Assembly: GCF_000812965.1 (NCBI RefSeq)
Contig: NZ_JSYN01000037.1
Span: 1 to 45,513, forward strand
Length of the DNA: 45,513 nt
Direction: 5' to 3'
Source: Pedobacter kyungheensis
Lineage (GTDB): Bacteria > Bacteroidota > Bacteroidia > Sphingobacteriales > Sphingobacteriaceae
Program-made: the position numbers and the translations under genes
The notes under the pieces: model-generated
What the model was told of the DNA's origin: nothing
The model's input: only the letters and a program-made list of their open reading frames with translations
The model's database searches: none
Shown here: positions 24,605-31,359 of the stretch, piece after piece
How positions within the stretch are numbered: position 1 is the stretch's first letter
How the letters are laid out: the number at the start of each line of letters is the position of its first letter

Positions 24605-26107
24605 ATGCCTAACTTAGGAAAAATAGCACAAATTATCGGCCCAGTGGTTGACGTTAGCTTTGCTGATGATGCCCATCTACCTAAAATTTTTGATGCGTTA
24701 GAGATAACGAAAGAAAATGGACAAAAAATTGTTTTAGAAGTTCAACAGCACTTAGGTGAAGACCGTGTACGTGCAATTTCAATGGACTCTACTGACGGTT
24801 TAGTTCGCGGTATGAAAGTAGTTGATACTGGCGCTGCGATTAAAATGCCAGTTGGCGACCAGATTAAAGGTCGTTTATTCAATGTAGTTGGTGAAGCGAT
24901 TGACGGTATCAACGCTGTTGATAAAACGGATGGTCGTCCTATCCACTCAACTCCTCCTAAGTTCGAAGATTTATCTACCGAAACTGAAGTACTTTTTACA
25001 GGTATTAAAGTAATCGACTTATTAGAGCCTTATGCAAAAGGTGGTAAAATTGGTTTGTTCGGTGGTGCTGGTGTAGGTAAAACGGTATTAATTATGGAGT
25101 TGGTAAACAACATCGCTAAAGCTTATGCTGGTTTATCAGTATTCGCAGGTGTTGGTGAGCGTACACGTGAAGGTAACGATTTACTTCGTGAGTTTATCGA
25201 GTCAGGTGTAATCAACTATGGTGACGATTTCTTACACTCAATGGAAAAAGGTGGCTGGGATCTGAACGCTGTTGATACAGAAAAATTAAAAGAATCTAAA
25301 GCAACATTGGTTTTCGGTCAAATGAACGAGCCTCCTGGTGCACGTGCTCGTGTGGCCTTATCAGGATTAACTGTTGCAGAATATTTCCGTGATGGTGATG
25401 GCGAAGGCGCTGGAAAAGATATTCTTTTCTTCGTTGATAACATCTTCCGTTTTACTCAGGCAGGTTCTGAGGTATCGGCCCTTTTAGGTCGTATGCCATC
25501 TGCGGTAGGTTACCAACCAACATTGGCAACTGAGATGGGTTTAATGCAGGAGCGTATTACTTCAACTAAACGTGGTTCAATTACTTCAGTACAAGCGGTA
25601 TACGTACCTGCGGATGACTTAACTGACCCTGCACCGGCAACAACATTTGCCCACTTGGATGCAACTACAGTATTATCACGTAAAATTTCTGAGCTAGGTA
25701 TCTATCCTGCGGTAGATCCACTAGATTCTACTTCACGTATCCTTTCTCCTGCAGTATTGGGAGATGAGCACTACAACACTGCTCAACGTGTTAAAGAAAT
25801 TTTACAACGTTATAAAGAATTACAGGATATCATCGCCATCTTAGGTATGGACGAGTTATCTGAAGAAGATAAATTAACGGTACACAGAGCGCGTCGTGTT
25901 CAACGTTTCCTATCTCAACCTTTCCACGTAGCGGAGCAATTTACAGGCTTAAAAGGTGTATTGGTTGACATCAAAGAAACTATCAAAGGTTTCAACATGA
26001 TTATGGATGGTGAAGTTGACGAATATCCTGAAGCTGCATTTAACCTGGTTGGTAGTATCGAAGATGCTATCGAAAAAGGTAAAAAATTATTAGCAGAAGC
26101 GAATTAA
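24605..26107 (+). CDS. atpD: F1F0 ATP synthase subunit beta
   Basis: This is the catalytic subunit of the F1 head, converting ADP and phosphate to ATP at the inner membrane. Its 500 residues have Walker A GGAGVGKT at 153-160, the GERTREGND motif, ILFFVDNIFRFTQAGSEVSALLGRMPSAVGYQPTL-type catalytic and DELSEED-type regions (here MDELSEEDKLTV). The start MPNLGKIAQIIGP at 24605 matches the family; ten extra codons upstream in frame are unlikely. Only atpC follows, so the other subunits are encoded elsewhere, as commonly seen in Bacteroidota. Codon use is notably biased toward few codons, as expected of a highly expressed gene. Confidence 0.98.
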   Translation: MPNLGKIAQIIGPVVDVSFADDAHLPKIFDALEITKENGQKIVLEVQQHLGEDRVRAISMDSTDGLVRGMKVVDTGAAIKMPVGDQIKGRLFNVVGEAIDGINAVDKTDGRPIHSTPPKFEDLSTETEVLFTGIKVIDLLEPYAKGGKIGLFGGAGVGKTVLIMELVNNIAKAYAGLSVFAGVGERTREGNDLLREFIESGVINYGDDFLHSMEKGGWDLNAVDTEKLKESKATLVFGQMNEPPGARARVALSGLTVAEYFRDGDGEGAGKDILFFVDNIFRFTQAGSEVSALLGRMPSAVGYQPTLATEMGLMQERITSTKRGSITSVQAVYVPADDLTDPAPATTFAHLDATTVLSRKISELGIYPAVDPLDSTSRILSPAVLGDEHYNTAQRVKEILQRYKELQDIIAILGMDELSEEDKLTVHRARRVQRFLSQPFHVAEQFTGLKGVLVDIKETIKGFNMIMDGEVDEYPEAAFNLVGSIEDAIEKGKKLLAEAN

Positions 26108-26120
26108 GACAAGAGACATT

Positions 26121-26179
26121 AGATATGAGATGTGAGAAGAGATGAGTATCTCAAATCTCATATCTCAAATCTCAAATCT
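26121..26179. repeat. Low-complexity inverted/tandem repeat between atpD and atpC
   Basis: AGATATGAGAT (26121-26131) is the exact inverse of ATCTCATATCT (26155-26165). The right half is a short tandem array of TCTCAAA-like units (26148-26179). It occupies almost the whole 80-bp gap between two co-transcribed genes. Confidence 0.6.
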
Positions 26180-26187
26180 ATTCAAAG

Positions 26188-26433
26188 ATGAATTTAGAAA
26201 TATTAACTCCCGATAAAAAAGTTTACGAAGGCGAAGTAACAGCAGTTACTGTTCCTGGTACTTTAGGTTCTTTTCAGATTTTAAAAGACCATGCCGCTAT
26301 CATCTCAACTTTGGAAGATGGAGAAGTTATTATCAAAGCAAACAAAGCTGAAGAGCAACGTTTTTTTATTAAAGGTGGCGTAGTTGAAGCCATCCACAAT
26401 AAAGTTGTTGTTTTAGCAGAAGGTGTTGCATAA
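26188..26433 (+). CDS. atpC: F1F0 ATP synthase subunit epsilon
   Basis: This 81-residue protein is the N-terminal beta-sandwich of epsilon, with MNLEILTPDKKVYEGEVTAV and GSFQILKDHAAIISTL. The C-terminal helical hairpin present in the 130-140-residue E. coli protein is absent, so the inhibitory conformations of long epsilon subunits are not expected. It sits in the central stalk between gamma and beta. It follows atpD and ends before a clear intrinsic terminator. Confidence 0.95.
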   Translation: MNLEILTPDKKVYEGEVTAVTVPGTLGSFQILKDHAAIISTLEDGEVIIKANKAEEQRFFIKGGVVEAIHNKVVVLAEGVA

Positions 26434-26473
26434 AACATAACATGCAATTCTGATTTAGAAACGCATTAATAAG

Positions 26474-26510
26474 AAAAGCCTTTTCGATAAATTTCGGAAA
26501 GGCTTTTTTG
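26474..26510 (+). terminator. Intrinsic terminator of atpD-atpC
   Basis: AAAAGCCTTTTCG (26474-26486) pairs with CGGAAAGGCTTTT (26495-26507), with one G-T pair and an 8-nt loop. A run of T continues to 26509. It lies 40 bp after the atpC stop. Confidence 0.85.
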
Positions 26511-26596
26511 TTTTAAAACAATACTACCAGTTTATTTCTAGATAACAGCAACCCGAATGCCAGTTTTATCGTATCTTTTATAGCTACTAATGATAC

Positions 26597-27322
26597 ATGA
26601 ATATGCTTCCGGTTAAAAAAATCCTGATTTCATGCTTACTCCTCTTGATCATTAATTTGGCAGAAGCCAAAGAATTCCGTTCTATTGAAGCTTATCTTGA
26701 AGTTTTTCCTAAAGCCATACCAAATGGAAAGGATGGAAACTGGCTCAAATCCGATCGACTAAAAAACACAGCCGCATGGAACAACGCCAATAAATTTAAC
26801 ATCCGGTTCGAAAATGGTTTTCAAGAATACGCAGATATTGCCGAGCGCTCTGCTTTTTACCATTGGTTTCAGCACCAGACAGATTCGCTGGGCTTCGAAA
26901 CCAAATGGAGTTATGCAGCCACAATTACCACCCGAAAGCTCGAGAAACTTTTAACCCAACCTGCAAAACTCTCCGGCATTACCAACCCCGAAATATGTAC
27001 GTTTGTTACCGAAGGCAGCCGTGTTATATTCGATGATATCTGGAAAAGCCTGAGATTACTTTATACCTCAAAACCCCTGACCGGGAAAACAGCAGAAACC
27101 TGGGATGCAGATTTATTATTACAAGAACAAAAAATTATCGAACCCTATTATCAAAAGCTAAGTGCAGCTACCATAAAGAAACTGGAAAAGTTACTGCGCA
27201 AAGAAAATTTCTTTTCGCGGTTAATGCCAGGTTATGAATTTGAAGGCAACTTATTAAACCTCCGCGACAGGTGGTATTATGGTATGAAAATGATGCACTA
27301 TCCAAACCCCAAATTCCCTTAA
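26597..27322 (+). CDS. Secreted protein of unknown function
   Basis: This 241-residue protein has a signal peptide (VKKILISCLLLLIINLAEA) and a Trp- and Lys-rich mature part, including WLKSDRLKNTAAWNNANKFN and a basic C-terminus (LNLRDRWYYGMKMMHYPNPK). I do not recognise a domain, and no catalytic pattern is obvious. Two ATGs, at 26597 and 26603, are possible. It stands alone between the ATP synthase terminator and the ilvE leader. Confidence 0.75.
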   Translation: MNMLPVKKILISCLLLLIINLAEAKEFRSIEAYLEVFPKAIPNGKDGNWLKSDRLKNTAAWNNANKFNIRFENGFQEYADIAERSAFYHWFQHQTDSLGFETKWSYAATITTRKLEKLLTQPAKLSGITNPEICTFVTEGSRVIFDDIWKSLRLLYTSKPLTGKTAETWDADLLLQEQKIIEPYYQKLSAATIKKLEKLLRKENFFSRLMPGYEFEGNLLNLRDRWYYGMKMMHYPNPKFP

Positions 27323-27567
27323 CAGCTCCCCTGTTTTAAAGTAATTTTTGAGGTGAATTTTTAAAGTTTCAACAGCGTTTTAGTCATTTTAGGCAGAAAA
27401 TCAGAAAATTTATAATGCAAGCATAATAATCATACCGTATACCGTTTTGATATTTGGTCTACAGCTGTCGGCATTAAATCACTAATTACACTCTGATTAA
27501 GAATTATGTTTTGATTTTAAATAAAATACAAGAATTATATTCCGATTTAACTTTTTTCTGATTTCTC

Positions 27568-27598
27568 TTGCATATTAATGAACCAAAAACTAAATTGG
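27568..27598 (+). promoter_or_regulatory. Putative promoter of the ilvE leader transcript
   Basis: TTG at 27568-27570, 20 bp spacer, then TAAATTGG at 27591-27598, close to TAnnTTTG. This would place the transcript start shortly before the leader ATG at 27618. The 27323-27567 interval upstream shows nothing else I can support. Confidence 0.5.
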
Positions 27599-27617
27599 TT
27601 TTATAAACAATAAGATA

Positions 27618-27755
27618 ATGATGACGATTCAAAATCACACCTTTAATCCAAAAGCTTTAGCAGCAACGGTTGTTAGCCTGGTGTTATTTCCTGTCATTTT
27701 ACTTAACCTCCTACTCCTAAACCTTTTAGGTAATAAGCGGGCGCAGTTTAAATAG
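27618..27755 (+). CDS. Leu/Val-rich leader peptide of the ilvE attenuator
   Basis: This 45-residue frame begins MMTIQNHTFNPKALAATVVS. Residues 18-37 contain ten Leu, four Val and one Ile, then GNKRAQFK and a stop. Too short for most gene finders, it is followed 25 bp later by a strong terminator and then ilvE. The run of regulated codons (27669-27728) ends ten bases before the segment (27738-27744) that can pair with the terminator's 5' arm. This is the layout of a ribosome-sensing leader: scarce charged Leu, Val or Ile tRNA would stall the ribosome and favour read-through into ilvE. A small membrane peptide is the alternative reading, since the core is hydrophobic. Confidence 0.78.
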   Translation: MMTIQNHTFNPKALAATVVSLVLFPVILLNLLLLNLLGNKRAQFK

Positions 27756-27811
27756 TAATTAAGAAACTAAATATACCTGAAGCGTCCCGATACAAACGGG
27801 ACGCTTTTTTT
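27738..27811 (+). promoter_or_regulatory. Transcription attenuator ahead of ilvE
   Basis: Terminator: AGCGTCCCG (27781-27789), 7-nt loop, CGGGACGCT (27797-27805), then T to 27811. Antiterminator: CGGGCGC (27738-27744, the Arg41-Ala42 codons of the leader) can pair with GCGTCCCG (27782-27789) with one bulged T. The two structures exclude each other. A ribosome that reaches the leader stop at 27753-27755 would cover the first segment and allow termination; one stalled in the Leu/Val run would not. Confidence 0.75.
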
Positions 27812-27833
27812 AAATAACAAAACAGAGAGTATT

Positions 27834-28724
27834 ATGAAATACTACAATTCTAATACGATTATTTACCTTGATGGAGCTTTTGAAAAAGCTGTAAACAGCA
27901 GCACTGATCTTTATGGTCAGTCGTTACATTATGGTTATGCGGCTTTTGAGGGCATTAGATCTTATAAAACCCATAATGGCAACCGTATTTTCAAGGCTGC
28001 TGCCCACTTTGATCGTTTAGAACGTTCCTGCCAATTGGCTAACATCCCCTTCCCCTGGGATAAACAGGAGTTAATTGATGCCACATATAAATTACTTCAA
28101 TTAAATAAACTGAAAGATGCCTATATCCGCCCTTTGGTTTTTTGCCATCCCAACATGAAACTCAATTCACCAAGTGGTGTTTCGATCATGATTTGTGCCT
28201 GGGAGTGGGATGCCTATTCGGGCAATAAATTATTAAAATTAACGGTTTCCGATTACGAAAGGCCAAATCCTAAATCGAGCCCTATGGAAGCTAAACTGAG
28301 TGGAAATTATATCAACTCCATTTTAGCAACTACCGCGGCCAATATTAAAGGATACGACGAGGCACTATTGCTTGATATGCACGGCTTTGTTGCAGAAGCA
28401 TCAGGTGCCAATATTTTCCTCGAAAAAGATGGCAAACTATATACCCCTTCTTTAGGCAATATTTTACCAGGCATTACCCGGGCAACGGTTAAAGAACTTT
28501 GCGCAGTATTAGATATCGAATGCATCGAGAAAAAGCTTACTGTCGAAGATTTAAAGAATGCCGACAGTGCCTTTTTGTGTGGTACCGCGACAGAAATTGC
28601 AGGTATAGCCTCTATTGATGATATTGTTTACCGCCCTTTATGGCGCGAATCTATCGGCTACACCATACAACGGGCCTATAAAAACCTGGTATTGGAGAAA
28701 GTGAATTACGAGGTGATTATATAG
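27834..28724 (+). CDS. ilvE: Branched-chain amino acid aminotransferase
   Basis: This 296-residue PLP enzyme transfers an amino group from glutamate to the 2-oxo acids of valine, isoleucine and leucine, the last step of each pathway. The GYAAFEGIRSY N-terminal region, Lys154 in MEAKLSGNYINSI (Schiff base), EASGANIF and the LCGTATEIAGI substrate loop are all class IV aminotransferase features. It starts MKYYNSNTIIYLDG, 23 bp after the T run of the attenuator. It appears to be its own transcription unit, because ilvD has a separate promoter, leader and terminator. Confidence 0.95.
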   Translation: MKYYNSNTIIYLDGAFEKAVNSSTDLYGQSLHYGYAAFEGIRSYKTHNGNRIFKAAAHFDRLERSCQLANIPFPWDKQELIDATYKLLQLNKLKDAYIRPLVFCHPNMKLNSPSGVSIMICAWEWDAYSGNKLLKLTVSDYERPNPKSSPMEAKLSGNYINSILATTAANIKGYDEALLLDMHGFVAEASGANIFLEKDGKLYTPSLGNILPGITRATVKELCAVLDIECIEKKLTVEDLKNADSAFLCGTATEIAGIASIDDIVYRPLWRESIGYTIQRAYKNLVLEKVNYEVII

Positions 28725-28786
28725 ACCGAAGTCGGAAAGTCAGGAGTCCGGAGTCTAAAAAATAGAGAAATAAACAAAAATAGTTC

Positions 28787-28816
28787 TTTGCATTTTTTAA
28801 TAAGTTAGTATGTTTG
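28787..28816 (+). promoter_or_regulatory. Promoter of the ilvD leader transcript
   Basis: TTTG at 28787-28790, 18 bp spacer, then TATGTTTG at 28809-28816, an exact TAnnTTTG -7 box. The leader ATG is at 28832, leaving only a very short untranslated region. Confidence 0.68.
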
Positions 28817-28831
28817 TGATTCGTAGAAAAC

Positions 28832-28909
28832 ATGAATTTAAACACAAGCATTATTAGCAACATTATTATTGTCATTTCTCAGCAGAGAGGTGGATATCGT
28901 TGCGTATAA
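28832..28909 (+). CDS. Ile-rich leader peptide of the ilvD attenuator
   Basis: A 25-residue frame: MNLNTSIISNIIIVIS followed by QQRGGYRCV and a stop. Six Ile and one Val fall within nine residues (7-15), all Ile encoded by ATT. It lies between an exact Bacteroidota promoter and a strong terminator, with the antiterminator segment (28887-28893) overlapping its Arg19-Gly20-Gly21 codons. The likely role is sensing isoleucyl-tRNA charging to control ilvD and the genes after it. Confidence 0.8.
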   Translation: MNLNTSIISNIIIVISQQRGGYRCV

Positions 28910-28959
28910 TAAAAATATACAAAATCGAAACCGCCTCCGAAACGAGGCGGTTTTTTTTT
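28887..28959 (+). promoter_or_regulatory. Transcription attenuator ahead of ilvD
   Basis: Terminator: AAACCGCCTC (28928-28937), loop CGAAAC, GAGGCGG (28944-28950), then nine T (28951-28959), a 10-bp stem. Antiterminator: GAGGTGG (28887-28893) inside the leader ORF can pair with CCGCCTC (28931-28937) with one G-T pair. The order stall codons, antiterminator arm, leader stop, terminator matches the ilvE attenuator although the sequences differ. Confidence 0.78.
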
Positions 28960-29006
28960 GCCTCAAAATAATACAACTAACAGAACCAGAATATACATTT
29001 TAAACA

Positions 29007-30686
29007 ATGAGCGAATTAAACAAGTACAGTAAAACATTTACACAAGACCCAACACAACCGGCGGCGCAAGCCATGCTTTACGGAATCGGCTTAACCGATG
29101 CTGATATGGCTAAAGCACAAGTCGGTATTGCAAGTATGGGTTACGATGGTAACACCTGCAACATGCACCTGAACGACCTTGCAAAAGACGTCAAAGCAGG
29201 GGTCTGGAAAAATGATTTAGTGGGCTTGGTTTTTAATACCATTGGGGTAAGTGATGGTATGAGCAACGGAACCGACGGTATGCGTTACTCTTTGGTTAGT
29301 CGTGATGTAATTGCCGATAGTATCGAAACCATTTGCGGCGGACAATATTACGATGGTGTAATTGCCATTCCGGGCTGCGACAAGAATATGCCTGGTGCAA
29401 TTATGGCTATGGCACGTTTAGATCGTCCTTCTATTATGGTTTATGGTGGTACAATTGCCCCAGGTCACTATAAAGGCGAAGAATTAAACATTGTATCGGC
29501 TTTTGAGGCTTTAGGCCAAAAAATCTGCGGTAATCTTTCTGATGAAGACTATCAGGGTATCATTAAACATACTTGCCCGGGTGCAGGTGCATGTGGTGGT
29601 ATGTACACGGCAAATACCATGGCCTCTGCAATCGAAGCTTTAGGTATGAGCTTACCTTACTCTTCTTCTAACCCAGCCATAAGCGAAGAAAAGAAACAAG
29701 AATGTTTAGATGCAGGTAAATACATCAAAGTTTTATTAGAAAAAGATATCAAGCCATCTGATATTATGACGAGAAAAGCATTCGAAAATGCTATTCGTTC
29801 GATTATCATTTTAGGTGGAAGTACCAATGCCGTATTGCACTTTATTGCAATGGGTAAAGCAATAGGCATCGAAATTACGCAGGATGATTTCCAACGCATG
29901 AGTGATGTAACACCGGTTCTTGCCGATTTCAAACCTAGTGGAAAATACCTGATGCAGGATTTACACCAATATGGAGGTATCCCTGCGGTATTGAAATATT
30001 TGTTGAATGAAGGTTTGTTACATGGCGATTGCTTAACTGTAACCGGTAAAACAGTAGCTGAAAATCTGGCTGACGTAAAATCGATCATGGATTACGATCA
30101 AAAGATCATTCAAAAATTAAGCGAGCCCATTAAAGCAACAGGTCACCTGCAGATTCTTTATGGCAACCTGGCCGAAAAAGGTTCGGTAGCTAAAATTAGT
30201 GGTAAAGAAGGTGAAAAATTTGAAGGTCCGGCACGCGTATTTGATGGTGAGCACGATCTAATTGCTGGTATTTCTGGTGGTCGTGTAAAACCTGGCGATG
30301 TAATCGTAATAAAAAACTCAGGTCCGGTTGGTGCTCCAGGTATGCCAGAAATGTTGAAACCAACTTCAGCCATTATCGGTGCTGGTTTGGGTAAATCGGT
30401 GGCTTTAATTACCGATGGCCGTTTCTCGGGCGGTACACACGGTTTCGTTGTTGGTCACATCACACCAGAATCTTACAAAGGTGGCTTAATTGGCCTGGTT
30501 GAAGATGAAGACCGTATTTTAATCGATGCTGTAAACAACATTATTAACCTGCAGGTTAGCGATGAAGTAATTGCCGAACGCAGAAAGAACTATGTACAAC
30601 CTGCATTGAAAGTGAGTAAAGGTGTACTATATAAATATGCTAAAACAGTTTCAGATGCATCGGAAGGATGTGTAACTGACGAATAA
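29007..30686 (+). CDS. ilvD: Dihydroxy-acid dehydratase
   Basis: This enzyme dehydrates 2,3-dihydroxy-isovalerate and 2,3-dihydroxy-3-methylvalerate to the 2-oxo acids, the third step of valine and isoleucine synthesis. The 559 residues carry the Fe-S cysteines in AIPGCDKNMPG and CPGAGACGGMYTANTM, and the C-terminal ALITDGRFSGGTHGFVVGHI. It starts MSELNKYSKTFTQDP, 47 bp after the attenuator T run. It is the first structural gene of the long ilv-leu unit. Confidence 0.98.
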   Translation: MSELNKYSKTFTQDPTQPAAQAMLYGIGLTDADMAKAQVGIASMGYDGNTCNMHLNDLAKDVKAGVWKNDLVGLVFNTIGVSDGMSNGTDGMRYSLVSRDVIADSIETICGGQYYDGVIAIPGCDKNMPGAIMAMARLDRPSIMVYGGTIAPGHYKGEELNIVSAFEALGQKICGNLSDEDYQGIIKHTCPGAGACGGMYTANTMASAIEALGMSLPYSSSNPAISEEKKQECLDAGKYIKVLLEKDIKPSDIMTRKAFENAIRSIIILGGSTNAVLHFIAMGKAIGIEITQDDFQRMSDVTPVLADFKPSGKYLMQDLHQYGGIPAVLKYLLNEGLLHGDCLTVTGKTVAENLADVKSIMDYDQKIIQKLSEPIKATGHLQILYGNLAEKGSVAKISGKEGEKFEGPARVFDGEHDLIAGISGGRVKPGDVIVIKNSGPVGAPGMPEMLKPTSAIIGAGLGKSVALITDGRFSGGTHGFVVGHITPESYKGGLIGLVEDEDRILIDAVNNIINLQVSDEVIAERRKNYVQPALKVSKGVLYKYAKTVSDASEGCVTDE

Positions 30687-30765
30687 TAAAACAAAACATG
30701 GTTCTTGGAGACACGAACCACAGCAAAAATCATCCCTGAGCTGAATTAATACTAAACAAAACATT

Positions 30766-31338
30766 ATGCAAATAATTAAAAGTATTCAAAACAGGATTTA
30801 TGAAATCAGAGGTGAAAGAGTAATGTTGGATTTCGATTTGGCAGTACTTTATGAAGTTGAGACAAGAGTACTAAATCAAGCAGTAAAGCGAAATATAAAG
30901 CGTTTTCCAGATGATTTTATGTTTCAACTCACGTCCATAGAGTGGCAAAATATGCTGTCACAAATTGCGACAGTACCCCAAGTTACAAATCCATCATCAC
31001 AATTTGTGATGATGGCTAACATGCCACAAAATAGGACAGGCAAATATTTACCCTATGCCTTTACCGAGCAAGGTGTAGCCATGCTAAGTGGTGTTTTAAA
31101 GAGTGATAAGGCGATTAACATGAATATTGCCATTATGAGGGCCTTTGTTGATGTTCGTAAGGTTTTGCTAAAACAAAACAGCATAAACGAGCAACTAACA
31201 GAAATTAAGGAACGGATTGGAGAACATGATGTTCAGTTAAATGAACTTTATGATGCAATGGAAAATTTAATCGACGAAAAAATTGCTCAATTGAAATGGA
31301 AGGATAGAGAAAGAATTGGGTTTAAACTTAAAGAATAA
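30766..31338 (+). CDS. ORF6N-domain protein inserted in the ilv operon
   Basis: This 190-residue protein has an N-terminal ORF6N domain: IKSIQNRIYEIRGERVMLDF, DLAVLYEVETRVLNQAVKRN, and RFPDDFMFQLT, ending near YAFTEQGVAMLSGVL. A C-terminal coiled coil follows (about 140-185). ORF6N/KilA-N-type domains are typical of phages and mobile elements and bind DNA. It lies 79 bp after ilvD and 21 bp before ilvB, on the same strand, so it must be co-transcribed with biosynthetic genes. It is probably a domesticated or recently captured phage-type gene; no metabolic role is expected from the family. Confidence 0.87.
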   Translation: MQIIKSIQNRIYEIRGERVMLDFDLAVLYEVETRVLNQAVKRNIKRFPDDFMFQLTSIEWQNMLSQIATVPQVTNPSSQFVMMANMPQNRTGKYLPYAFTEQGVAMLSGVLKSDKAINMNIAIMRAFVDVRKVLLKQNSINEQLTEIKERIGEHDVQLNELYDAMENLIDEKIAQLKWKDRERIGFKLKE

Positions 31339-31359
31339 AAGAACCGCAAAAACATAATT

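Noticed and set aside
29657..30088. 143-codon antisense frame inside ilvD
   Set aside because: It is a shadow of the strongly biased ilvD codons; the protein has no coherent features. Similar antisense frames in ilvC, leuB and atpD-like genes were dropped for the same reason.
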